A stretch of DNA of 60,000 bases. Origin: Antedon mediterranea (Eukaryota; Echinodermata; Crinoidea; Comatulida; Antedonidae). The DNA lies in assembly GCF_964355755.1 (NCBI RefSeq), contig NC_092680.1:5311001-5371000 (forward strand), written 5' to 3'. Under the pieces are notes generated by a model that had not been told where the DNA came from, searched no databases, and saw only the letters and a list, made by a program, of their open reading frames with translations. The position numbers were made by a program, and so were the translations under genes. Below are positions 34,721-47,120 of the stretch, piece by piece; position 1 is the first letter of the stretch; every line of letters begins with the position of its first letter.

Positions 34721-36745
34721 GAAACCGATTGGTTATTCAATAATACTTATTAGGAAATGCTTTTACCATAATAGGTAATGTTGGGCGGGTCTTAAATATT
34801 CATGAGAGCTTAAAATAAAACAGCACTTATTTGCTAGGCGACGAAAAATCGTGGTTTCAGTTTTCAACGATAGGTGGCGCTTCAAAATCGTCAATGCGGA
34901 AGTAAGTCGATTTTACACGATTTAACGGTCAAAACGCGAAGTGGCTTTCCCACTGCGGTACATGTACTGTATGCAGTAATAGTAAAGCCAAAAAAATAAA
35001 GTAGACCCGTGAAACATGATGTTGAGAGTATTTTATCGTGATTAATACAGTAATATAAGCAAAATAATTCAGGAAAACTACTACAGTAATTCCTTAATTT
35101 ACCAACTACATGTTTAGATTAGACCCTCCTTTAGAAATGTTGCGTAATTTACTGTATCAAAGTTTATGTTATTGTTACCAAGTTATACTTATAGTTTTTA
35201 AAGTCCAAGTTAATTTGATTAAATCTGGGAGTACATATGGGTCCCATATGTAGCCAGTTCAAAAGTTGAAATACAAAAAAATCAACAAAAGACTCATTTT
35301 ATAATTGATTAATAATGATATTAAGTCACTACTAAATCTTTTTCTGTCCTTTTTTTTTATTCTGAACAATTATTAACAAATGTGGAGAGAGGTTTATGTA
35401 AAACACATGTGACCCCATATTGACCCAATATGACCTCCTACTTAGAAGATATGAAATTGCTTAGCAACAAAAACCAGATATATTTTAAACTCCTACTTAC
35501 TAAGTTTGTTTTTAAAATACATGTTTTGTACGAATGTTGTTATGAGGTTTTTAATGTTTATTTTAGCCTGAAAATGACCAAATTGATCAAGTGTAGAACA
35601 CCATTTTCGTGATTATCGCTGTGCAACTTTTTTCTGAAACGCAAATTAACAGAGTATTTGATTGACTGCCATTCACCTTGAGTCAACTACTGTAGCTTCT
35701 TCAGCATTTGAATTCTTGAGCGCATTGAATGTTTTCGGTGATGACCACCCACTGATTTTATCAGTTTTTTGGGAGCACAAATTTTTCGCAGTTTTCTTAA
35801 TTGTTCAGTGCAAATTTTTTTGCAGCAGAACAAGCCCTGATTTAGATTCATTGTATTATTTACATATCAATTGTTAATTCATTAAAGTTGTACTAGGAAT
35901 TGCTAGATAAGATACAGTACTGTCTGCAGTAATATGTAAATATTTAATGTTATCAACTAAATTCAGTTGGGAGGATGTAGATAGGATCAAAAGTCTAGGT
36001 CAGAACTAGCAATATGTTGCCACTCCATTCAGAAGTATGTAGTACTGTATTAGTATGACTAAAGTCCTCTCAGAGGAACACCACAGATATTCCTAAATCT
36101 AGAATGACCGTATTCATGATTTTAAATTGAAACCAAAACCATTGATTGTTCGTGACAAAATGTTAATAACATAATGTATATTTTGGAAAGTGTTAAGAAG
36201 TATAAATAGTAAAGCTTTTTTTAAAATGTCTCATTTAGTCATGCAGTAAAGCAGTTTGCCAACATTAAGTTCATGCTAAGTTTTAAATGTTGATACTGGC
36301 AAGGAAATTAATTTAAATATAATATTATCAAGGGATGAAATTTGCTAATGTGTTGGCAACAGATATGTATGCCCCTCACCTGCTTCTTAAAACAACATGT
36401 TGATTTTAAGTATATACTTAATGTAATGTTAATTCTCAAGTAGATACTAAGTTTAGATTTCATGTATAAAGCATTTAAACACAAACAAAAAGAAACTTCA
36501 AATAGGGAAAGAATAAACTACTGTATAGTATTTCACAATTTGTTAAAATAGACAAAAAATTACAATTACATTGCATCATATTGCGTTAGAAACTGTGTTA
36601 CATGTACCTGTATACATGTTTTAGTATTATTTGTTGAAAACATCCTTGATATTCCTATTTAACTATCTTTTTTATTTCTTATTATTGATATTACTTGTAC
36701 TACAGTAGAGCCCTGTTTTGTTTTGGGGACACCTCTGGTTTTTTA

Positions 36746-37243
36746 GGGGGGGGGGGGGTTACTATTAGAGTAGTGGGTTACTATTAGAAGGGGGGTTACT
36801 ATTAGAGTAGTGGGTTACTATTAGAAGGGGGGTTACTATTAGAGTAGTGGGTTACTATTAGAAGGGGGGTTACTATTAGAGTAGTGGGTTACTATTAGAA
36901 GGGGGGGTTACTATTAGAGTAGTGGGTTACTATTACTAAGCTTAAATTAGGCACTAATAGTAACTATTAGAGTAGTGGGTTATTATTATAGATTGACTTA
37001 TAAGGTGGGTTACTATTAGAGTAGTGGGTTACTATTACTAAGCTTAAATTAGGCACTAATAGTAACTATTAGAGTAGTGGGTTATTATTATAGATTGACT
37101 TATAAGGTGGGTTACTATTAGAGTAGTGGGTTACTATTACTAAGCTTAAATTGGGCACTAATAGTAACTATTAGAGTAGTGGGTTATTATTATAGATTGA
37201 CTTATAAGGTGGGTTACTATTAGAGTGTAGGTTACTATTGGAA
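36746..37243. repeat. Two-level minisatellite
   Basis: Four units of about 37 bp (GGTTACTATTAGAGTAGTGG + GTTACTATTAGAAGGGG) are followed by three units of exactly 102 bp, which contain the same core plus 'actaagcttaaattaggc' and 'tatagattgacttataagg'. The second array appears to be a higher-order expansion of the first core. Confidence 0.93.
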
Positions 37244-37254
37244 GATTTACGGTA

Positions 37255-37460
37255 TGTCATTTTGTGTTCATGAAAATAAGTGCGTATCGCTTTAATAGGA
37301 ATCTACTGAATAGGGGTCATTATATATTCTCTTATATATCCTCATTTATGTCGCAGGAAAGCGTCCCTTAATAGGGATATCTCCTGAACAAGGATAGGCC
37401 ATACAGTATATGTTGCCCCTCACTTACAGTATGTCACAGGAAAATGTCCCTTAATAAGGA
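37255..37460. repeat. Dispersed 'cccttaatagggat' repeat flanking the minisatellite
   Basis: It contains two related blocks, 'gcaggaaagcgtcccttaat' and 'cacaggaaaatgtcccttaa', related to 3655-3775. The minisatellite probably expanded inside this element; the left part is at 36705-36745. Confidence 0.5.
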
Positions 37461-40400
37461 TCTCTCCGGAATTGTGTTACAATATAATTATATTCCCCCT
37501 CACAGGATCTATTAGAGCCTTAAACATAATGTAGACACTTTTTTGTAATGTTTTTGTTTTTGAGTTCGTGTTGTGTCCGTTATTATTATAATATTGTGCT
37601 CCACCAACAGAGCAAACAGAATTTCTATGTTTTTTCTTAAACAAATGATAATAAATGATTTTTGACTTGACTTGACTTCCTGAAAAAGGGTGTCTAAAGG
37701 AGTTATACATGTTATTTCCATCTACAGTATTTGGTAAATAAGCATCGTAATAGTACTTGCTGCACAAAGGAAAGTTATAGTATATTAGTAAAAAGAAAGT
37801 TCTTAAAAACAACGTCATGTGAAAGCTAACAATATGCAAGAAATAAGTTTGCAATCCCTTTCCAATTTATGTTTTGGCCAATAGCTTGACATTGATTGTA
37901 AGCAGTACAATAGAGATGATCAAAGAGAAACACACAAGAGATACTTTGCTGTCATGTTTAGCATCAATAGATATACTTTATCTAGGATTTGTTGCATATA
38001 TTGTGTTAGCAATTTTATCCCTCAACCAGAGCCAACAAAAGTGGACTTGCGTAAAGATAAGTAGTACACAACTTCAAGAAATATTTCTTACAAAAAACCC
38101 TGCTCATCTCATGATAGCTACCGTCTACATGCATCTCAATACTTATCAGCAAATGTTTTCATAGACCTTCTTGTTTTGCTTTGGAATGTGAGCATGCCTG
38201 ATCCGAGTTTCCAAATACCCATTTTTTTAGCCGTAGTAATTAACTACTGTATAAGCTTCCACATGGTAACTGTATCCTAATGCTTCCTAAAAATGGAGCG
38301 GTGCGAAAATAAGAAAAAAAAATAGCTGATGTAAACTGTAATACAGTAAATGTAAGTATTAACTTGTTTTTGATTTGAAAAACTTTGATTTAGTCTTTAT
38401 TAAGTGTTTCTTTGTATTTGAAGCTACTGTCATATCAGCAGATTTGCATTCTAATAATTTTCTTTCACTTTTATATTTACGTGGTTGCATTGCAGAAACA
38501 CAAATACATTGTTTTGCGATTATTTTGTGAATCTTTTGATTCTTTTATTATGCCTCCATTGGACTGACACTTTTGATAATAGGTACAAGGTTGTATACCT
38601 CCATGCACTCATCTTATGATGGAAGGTATGGAATGTAGTTTGACCTAATTATTTGGAAGTGGCCATGATCAATAATAAAAGTCTGTCACTGTCTTTTCTT
38701 CTGAAGATAATAAATGACAGGGGATTTAGTCAATGGATTAGATATAGTAGTCAATGGATTAATATTTAGTGCAGACATGGAGATTATCTATGCACAGGAC
38801 ATAACCTATAGTGATGCTGTGATGCTGTACTTTACTACTATATGAACTATATTTTTGTTTATTAAAAATTATTCCAAAAAACATGAATGTATTCTTATAG
38901 TCTATTTTAATTCATGTCTCTACCTTGCCTGGATCAACCAACATTATTATTTTTTTTTTCGCTTAGAAAAGTGCTAAATACATACAAGCAATTTATTAAA
39001 CAGACAATGGTACATTCCATGAACCCTGCCCCCAAGTGCGAGCAACCCAACACAACTTTCGAGACATTGTAACGGTAACATGTTTTCATGTATACAATGT
39101 TAAAGTATAGCATCCTGTCTGTTACATTTTCCATTGTGTGCCACCTGCCTTGTAGTATTTTCTGTATCATTCAGAGTAACCATTACCATCAATGCATTTT
39201 TGAATTCATTATTTGAAATATAAAATTGAATGTGACATTTTGTCAGAACTTATAGAATTCCAAGACAAATCAAATTATGAATGTCCATTGGGGGTTATGG
39301 AATACCACCCATTTTAACATATTTATACTCTTTGACATGTTGTAGATCACCTAAACTATACTTTAATAATAAATTCAGTTTTAAAATAAACAATTGTATC
39401 TAAGAAACACTTATTATGGATTTGGCTATGCATTTATAGCTGCTTTGAGGTATAATACAGTATATAGCTGAAATTAGCTGTGATAGAATATAGAATAGAT
39501 TTAGATTAAACTTTATAGAAAAATTGACATTTTTAGCTGCCAGCCAAAGGGTTTCCAGTTATGATAGTTTACTGCAGGGTTTAATATTTTGTTAAAGTTG
39601 AACAAAGTTGATATGTTTTTTTGCTCATTAATTTACCATATATTATTAATTATTAGCTTTTGGGTTGGTGATGCACTTTTTGAATACAAACACATTATTT
39701 ATGAAAACTTCCGGTCGAGATTTTTATATTGAACAAAGAGAGAACATGTTGAGGGGCTGAAATGAGACCATCTGAATATGAGAGAACATTAATTTGGGGC
39801 TGACATCTCTATTTAAGAAGATACTTTTCTTTAAAATGAATGGAGGGTGTAATATGTTGTACATTATAAGAGCCAACCTTTACTAAAAAGACAGCCCTAT
39901 ACAGTAGTTGTCAACTCGAACCAGAACATTTACTGTACTTCAACTGATTGATTTCTAGAGACCCAATCTTCAGAATACAGAATACTTGTTTGTGTCTTTT
40001 TGGAATGCCTTTTTTTCTGGCGAGTTGATTGTACTGTGGTTTCATTGCTTGGCTATTTTTGGTAAGCGGAAGCAAAAAAAAAGGTGTTCGGTCAAAATTA
40101 TATTAGACCGAGTATTTCATAGCACTGTACTAAAATAGCTGACCAACTATTGAGCTGCCAAATATTATCTTTATCTTTATTAATAGGAAGTGCTTCTAAG
40201 ATTTTCCTTTAACCTAAATGAGGTCATCAGTATAAGTTAACAAAAACATAGGAAATATCACTCTAAACTGTCACTGCTTCTCCAGAGCTAAAGCGTTCTT
40301 TTAGTATAGAATTTTGACTGATAACTTTCTTCAAACAAGGGAAGTTGAAATAAAAACTAATAATATCAGAAAACAAACAAGAATACAATTAATTTCCTAA

Positions 40401-42103
40401 TGCCTAAAATTATATCAAAGCATTTTGAGCAGATGTAGAAGAAGGTACTGTAAAAATGCACACTTTAAATACACCATGGGAAATGGATCTACACTCTGTA
40501 TACATTTTATGAACCTCCTTAAATTTGAAGTTCAAGATCACATAATAAAGGAACAGTATCTTGTAACCTTTTAACCTCATAGTCTCTTTAGATCAGTCTA
40601 CTTAATTGGTTCTGTGTGACAAATAATTCTTGTATCATGTCTAGTGACAATAAACAGCCTGGTATATCGTGTCTGCTCACTGCAACAGCCCCGTATCATA
40701 GCATATACAGTAGGGACAAAGATTGCTGTCAAAAGATGCAATACTGCTTTATTGTCGCTATCATAGGATAGCGCTCATGTAGGCCTATAGTATGTGTTAA
40801 CAATGTGGGGTAAGGAAACTAGGTACAGTATGTCCTTATTCATTGAACATACAGTAGCTCCAATGTTGTAAGGTAGTAGTTGATCAGTGAGGGGTTCTGT
40901 TTCCCTCAGGCTGTCCACTACAAAACAACAGCATCCTTTCTCATATGGCATATTTTAATTGAAAAATCCCAAATGGTTTTATAAAAAAGTTTTATATAAA
41001 ACCTTTAACATCCTTTACTTGCAAACTCATCATACATTTTGTATTTTTAACATTAGCTCATTTGCTTTTAAAATGTGGTCATAATTTACTAGAAAAACAT
41101 ACAGTAATAAAATGATAAGATCAATCATTGCTGTGAACCCCAAGGGTGCTGGAAAGAAATTTGAGAAATCTTTGCTAATGATGGTAATTTTATCAGGGGA
41201 CCAATGCAGTGGTAGATTGATGTATAGTGAACTGCTTATCCTATAGCATGTGCTACATTAATGTAGTCATCATCATTAATATATTTTATTGCAATTCAAC
41301 TGATAAGCAATTGAATTTTATTATGACACAGGCCTAGTTACTGGTACAACATATATACAGTACTGAATGTATTTTCATGCAATAATTATGTGTGCGTTCT
41401 GTGCACACTTAAGCTGATGCGAATCATATCTAACCAAATGAAATTGACGGATAGTCTTTTACTATCGTTTCGTTAATACCATGTATCCATCTGGTGCATG
41501 TTTTGAAAAGAAACAGAACTATTGTACTCTAGCTATCACCATGCTTATATTCCGAGCACTGTTGTAAGTTGTACTGTGCTTAAGACGCATGCCTTTCAAT
41601 GGTACATTATAGTGTTGAACATAAATAATTCAATTACAGTATTTTTAAACCTTGCTCAGCCTCATTCAATAGATCAGTCCAGCTTTCATGAAAATATTCT
41701 CTCTATTTCACTCATAAACATTTATTTATAATACAATAAATACTGTAGGCTCTAGCATTTAGTCAAGACCACAGAACCATTTGTAGGCTAGATGTTGTTG
41801 AACATGACATCCTACCTTGTCCTCACATCTGCTATTCACATCCGTTAGTTGGTGTGTGGTGATTTCAAAATGTCATAAACAGGAACACTTCATAATTACG
41901 TTCCTTTTATGGTTTTCCAACAATGATCTCAGGTAGAAAACCAGTGTGTTTAGGCCAAAAGTCATGTTTTTTCTCTTGTTTATTAGAATACCGTCTGTTT
42001 TCTAACAAAGCAATATTCTAAGTATTAAATACTTAAATCATTTTCAAATAATTTAACAGATTTTGTTTGACAGTTCGGAAAAAAAGAAGGTGCCTCTCTC
42101 AGT
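37461..42103. other. Unannotated A/T-rich non-coding DNA
   Basis: No exon, RNA gene or clear transposon was recognised. Short open frames (for example 37477-37854) have no recognisable motif and poor coding character. TACAGTA/ACTGTAC words are frequent here, as in the rest of the window. Confidence 0.4.
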
Positions 42104-43193
42104 TAAGGCCCTGTTCAGACCCATGGCGTTAGACCGTTTTAGCGTACAACGTTACTATCAAGGTCACGTTACAAACCGCAGAGAAAAAAACGAGGTGTTC
42201 AGACCCATAGCGTACGATTATCGTTACAACGGAAGTACGTCATCCAGGTTGTTTCTAGTTGCATATTCATGTGCTCTTACCCACGTGTTTTCATCATTAT
42301 TTCCACTGTATATAGGCCTAGATCTCAGCCCTACAATTATGACAAAATTTGCCGTAAATAAAACATACCTCAGCATTTATTTAAGAAAAATATAGTAAAG
42401 CCAAATTTCTGTTTCTATTGTTTTTATTTTGTAGTAAAAAACATTTTCCCCAGGCTCTTGTGTTACGAAAATAAAGCAGGCCTCGTAAACTAATAATGAA
42501 GAAAAAAATGATTGTGATTAGTCTATCCAATCCAGTCAAAGATATATATTATTTGGTCCAGTCGGTAGAAAATAACCCTTAACTTGCTAATAAAAGGGAC
42601 ACAGCTCCACTTGTTTTTGTTTACTGATTTTTTTAGGAGTTAGGGGGTTTTCAGCATTAAACTTGTCCAGTCTAGTCTGCCTTGTATATGAATGAGTGAC
42701 TTGATGTCCCACGCTAGTTTTTAGCTTGAATGAAATGCGTGAATGGCTCTAGGCCTAGCTAGGCCTAAAAGCGGATGGGATCGTAGTCCCTATGTTTAAA
42801 TACAAGGTGCATGTATTTATGTCATTTGTTAGAAAATATAATGGTAATCAGTTGATAATAGTTTGTAGCCTTTGTAACAGTTGTATTTGTAGTGTAGTTA
42901 GGCCTTACTTATTCTGGCCTTTTTGTTATTGAAATCCATCTCACACATTGACGATACAAGATGTCAGCCTAGGTCAAACCTTGTTTCGCGTCATAACAGG
43001 AAACGTTCTGATTGGATACAACGTTGACTTACAGTAGCGTCGTACGCTAAAACGGTACTATCAACCGTTTTCCACTACAACGCTACAACCGTTGTACGAC
43101 GCGTTGTACGCTAATCCCCAACTGTTCAGACACACATTCTTTTAGCGTCGTACGCTAAAACGGTCTAACGCCATGGGTCTGAACAGGGCCTAA
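42104..43193. mobile_element. PIF/Harbinger-like non-autonomous DNA transposon, intact ends
   Basis: The element 42107-43190 (1084 bp) has inverted termini of more than 40 bp beginning GGCCCTGTTCAGACCCATGG, flanked by TAA at 42104-42106 and 43191-43193. The terminal sequence and 3-bp TAA duplication are typical of PIF/Harbinger (Tourist-type) elements. Subterminal blocks with GTTCAGAC and 'gcgtacg' are repeated inside, in inverse order at each end. No transposase is encoded; the open frame at 42063-42395 crosses the element boundary and is spurious. Confidence 0.85.
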
Positions 43194-43446
43194 GTTTTTT
43201 GATCACGGGTATGAACCATTTAATCTAAATAATTTTCTGTTGAGTGAAGTAAAGTACAATTATACATAAGTGTATAAACAAAGTACAGTACAGGCATATT
43301 CTATTGTTTACTTGTAAGCGGGTAGTAGTGGTATGAGAATGTCTCCATCCCCAGTGGCGAATCCAGGATTATGAAATATGGTGAAAGAAAGGGTTTAGTT
43401 TTTATCTTTTGCATTAAAATTTGCAAAATTGAGGTTGCCCAGGCCA

Positions 43447-43567
43447 TCTGGCCACTGCCCACCCCTCTGGCCACTGCCCACCCCCTCTGGCCACTGCCCA
43501 CCCCCTCTGGCCACTGCCCACCCCCTCTGGCCACTGCCCACCCCCTCTGGCCACTGCCCACCCCCTT
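43447..43567. repeat. 20-bp minisatellite
   Basis: Six near-identical units of CTGGCCACTGCCCACCCCCT, with the first unit one base shorter. The opposite strand is a regular array of G-runs. Open frames across it are repeat artefacts. Confidence 0.95.
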
Positions 43568-44839
43568 CCCAACACATACTAAATACTGTAGTAATACTAT
43601 GTTTTCATATTTCATAACTCATAATTTAATTAATCAGATTTTATAAAGGGTTGACTTGATATTACTTTGTATATTTAACTATCAAGTATCAATATTGATG
43701 ATTTAGAAAAGATGTTCATGATATAATTTGTGTCTTTCAACTTCTTCAACAGAACTGACACTCATAAACCTATGTTTCAGTTTTCCTTGCAATAATAAAA
43801 TTACTAACTAAGCCAAAATTATTTATAAAGATTATATTGGAAATAAAGGTGTTAACCAAATATGTAACTTTAGGTGATCTATTCAAGTATAGCATATCAG
43901 GTGTTAATATCAGGTGTGTTTAACCAAATACAGAAATTTGATCCTATTTAATATATATCAATGGAAATTGTTACTTGTTGAATAATTATAGAATTTGTAA
44001 CAAGATATTCTCCAGATGACTATATATTTGGTCCTCTAGGGCGATTTATTTGTAACTTTAGTGTGTATTGTGTTTGCATGCCTATTGAGACAACCCTGGG
44101 AAGATGCTTAACTATTAACTGGACAGGTTTGTTCATTTTTAGGTCAACATGATATTCAGCAATACTATTACTATATTGTTGGTTTGATGTGTCTGAACTT
44201 TTCAAGGGAATGTTAAACACTGTACTGTATCACATCTGTATATTCACAAGCTTTTATTACTTCCATGGAATTTAATGACCATGATGTGGATTTTCTCTCT
44301 TATAGTGCAGTAAACTTCTATCATAGGCTTGTTCCATGTCTTTATAATGATAATTAAGAGCTAAACTGTGTTATCATCAATGAATACTCTATTATTGTCC
44401 AACCTTGCATTATTTATTGTGCGTATTTAGCTTCTTTTAATTGATTTTATAGTAAATCTTGAAGAGTACTTTACTGTATATTCACATTTTTCTATGATGA
44501 ACTTGCATTATGTTTTTTACGAGATGGGTTATGAAGAATGATTGTTGAAAGGGTTACAGTGTTGTGTTTACTTTCCAATCAAATAAAAGTAATCAAATCA
44601 GAGAAGGAGGATTCTATGCAATTACATGCTACTGTACTTACAAGTAAAAAATTAATTCTTTTTTGGTGCCTTTCAGTTTGACCGACTTGTGGATGTTACG
44701 GTTCCTTGGTGTCAGTATGTTTTGAGCACTTAAATGTTTTGTTAACACATGTTAACTTTTCATTGTGAACAGTTACTGTATGTTGAAAAAAATCCCTATT
44801 ACTAATACTCATAGTACAGGGATCATCTATCAGTGTAGT

Positions 44840-44940
44840 GATTTGGTAGGTGCTACACTGCTGGCTACCATGTGTCCTTAGAGGGCCTAATATACCTAAT
44901 CTGAACTTCCTTAGTTTCCAGTTAATCTTTGATGATAATA
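44840..44940 (+). mobile_element. SINE body fragment
   Basis: 'gtaggtgctacactgctggc' and 'gagggcctaat' match the body of the 5S-headed SINE at 20635-20705. The 5S and tRNA-like parts are absent. Confidence 0.6.
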
Positions 44941-45569
44941 AATACCTTTATTTAGACATGAGGTGTTGACAATGAACTTTTCACAAGGTTGGATTAACAT
45001 TTAGGTATTATAACTTGTATGAAAACAGACTCTGTATTTTAGTTCAATTTAGTGCTATTGTACTCTAGACCTTGAGTTGTCCATCTGAAATACTTTTATT
45101 CTTTATATTTTTACAACACTATTTTTGCATAGACTACTATAGTACCTTTTTTAGTACCTATTTTTAGGTGGTTTTGGTGATTAGACTCATAATTTTCATT
45201 TTTTCAATTCTTTAAATTGTACATACTGTATATAGACAGTTAATTTAATTAACATAATTTCTGTTTAATTTCTAAATTCTACGTACCATTATTAATTTTG
45301 ATGCACTGAAAGTCGAGGTTATTACTTGGTTATTATCAAGGTGGTTTAACTAATGAAGCCTGACAAGGCACTAATTGCAATATAACAAGGGAGGGCAACT
45401 TATCTCCTAGCCTAAACTACTGCTAACCTACTAACCCCAACCAGTGAAAGATCAGCATGTATAAACAACATGTGGATGCAGCTGTCCATAAAAAATGACA
45501 TTGTATAGTTAGTTTGTTACATCAGGAAAGGTTATAAATGAACTTAATGAATTAATGTTACTTTTTATA

Positions 45570-45870
45570 TTAGTGGGTGGTGAGTGTACAGCAGTATGAC
45601 AAAATACCATTTTTGATTTATGATTTTATGGTGCTAAGGACATCCAATTCTGATCTACATTATGTTATATTATTTATTTATTATTCAAAATTTTTTGTTT
45701 TGTTTTTGACATTATCAAATTTTTATTTTCTTTTAAGTTCTGTTATTTATTTGTTAATTTCGTAGCTTAAGTTAGTTAAGATAAAAGGTACCAAGCTTGA
45801 TTAGCTTCGGCTATTTCTTGGCTACCTTTTGTATTGAAATTGTTTTTGTTTGATACAATAAAGAAGAAGA
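45570..45870 (+). mobile_element. LINE 3' end with conserved hairpin
   Basis: Non-coding 3' UTR ending 'acaataaagaagaagaat'. The two-part hairpin at 45787-45826 corresponds to that of the LINE end at 17067-17106. Coding sequence is not recognisable. Confidence 0.55.
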
Positions 45871-46999
45871 ATATATTACTTGCTGTACTATGAATGCTTA
45901 TTAGGGAATCGCATAGTACAGAATCAAGATTAGATAACTTCCATTGATTATTAAAGTGAAATGAAGCAAGGTTGTAATGTAAGAATCTGAATACAACATA
46001 AATGTAAGATTGGTATTTACGAGCAACATACAGTAGTCTAGAAGAAGAATGACTGTCAATATGTAGCTAGGTGTAGCAGACGCCAGCTGGACTTCATTTC
46101 TAAGTAATTTCCATCTTGAAATGATCTTAATTATCAAAATAAGTCTATGCTTAAAGATAAGTGGCGGAATCGAGCTTCCTTTGTACCCGTTCTGATGGTA
46201 TTGTTGAGTTCTAATGGTTCCTGTATTGAATAGATTCTTGTTTATCAAATCTTATTCTAATCCCAATGAAAATAGATGAGCGGAAGTAGCTTGTCAATTT
46301 TGAAAAGGTTAAAAGGTATCTTTCAGCTTATAATACATTTGTGTAGTCACCCACTACAACCCCCCCACCCCCCTCATAGATCTGATTTTTATTATTTTTC
46401 TTCTTTATATTTTTATTTTATATGAAATAATAATGCCTAAATATTAATCCATAAATAAATGTACTTGGTTCATTTTGGTTCATATAGTACTTTATGTAAA
46501 GATAAATTATTAATTCATTTTCTGTAAAATTGTTAGTTAACATCAATGTTGTGTCTTACAATTAGACAGTTACTGTATTAAAATGACAATAGAGAAAGTA
46601 ATTGAATTTTGAAGGTTGAATTTAATGAGAAATTTCTCAAAATCATCACCCAAAATAATGTTGTGAAATCCTTAATATTTAATGTCCATGATACATATTT
46701 CTAGTTTTTGCCATTCAGGGAATAATTTCGCCAGTGTAGCATTGCAAAAAGATATACAAAACAACCATATTGCTACACATTTCGCAAATTGTGTAGCAAA
46801 AAATGCAATACAAAACTATGTTTCTTGACTCAACAATCAGTTTGATTAGCAATTTTGCTAAACAAAATTTTTAAATGAAATTTGTCCCTGCCATTCATTT
46901 TTTTTTTTACAAAGAAGCAAGTCTTTCATACTTTACTATGTACTAGCCAATCCTTTTGACAAATATAACATTTTGCTAGACCATCAAATTGCGTCCTTT

Positions 47000-47120
47000 T
47001 GAAACTAGTTTTACAAAAGAGTGTATGTGCCCAAATATGGTAGTAATATGACATCGTCATGTCTATATATTATCATTATATCATTTTGTCACATAAAGTT
47101 TGATAGTGTAGACAGAGCTT
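47000..47120. mobile_element. CArG-MITE copy 12
   Basis: The right terminus GATAGTGTAGACAGAGCTT is intact, and one CCAAATATGG is present. The left terminus is lost. Confidence 0.75.

Larger units (their letters stand above)
27879..36700. other. Non-coding DNA, first part of the presumed PXDN long intron
   Basis: No exon of the LRR gene was recognised. Contents noted separately: CArG-MITEs at 28677 and 31241, a perfect hairpin at 32012-32106, and a possible minus-strand transcript at 33605-34720. A diverged repeat with TTTCTTGGCAGCAGAAACAG occurs at about 30035; relatives are at 35650-35850 and 56205-56440. A 24-bp near-repeat (GGGATGC...CTCCGACTATTCA) occurs at 33150 and 34593. A short palindrome ACATATGGGTCCCATATGT lies at 35233-35251. 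Confidence 0.5.

Noticed and set aside
36746-37243. CRISPR-like spaced repeats
   Set aside because: This is a eukaryotic genome, and the units are contiguous tandem repeats without unique spacers.
37477-37854. 125-codon open frame on the minus strand
   Set aside because: Composition matches random A/T-rich DNA; no motif, and no supporting splice sites or poly(A) signal.
42063-42395. 110-codon open frame
   Set aside because: It starts in flanking DNA and runs through the terminal inverted repeat of a MITE. No family resemblance.
43301-43646. Gly/Trp- or Pro/Leu-rich open frames
   Set aside because: They cross the 20-bp minisatellite and are open on both strands, so they are repeat artefacts.
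44665-44720. Possible LRR exon after a strong polypyrimidine tract and CAG
   Set aside because: The in-phase reading gives only about 16 residues before a stop, with no 72-nt LRR unit and no good donor, so it was not accepted as a PXDN exon.
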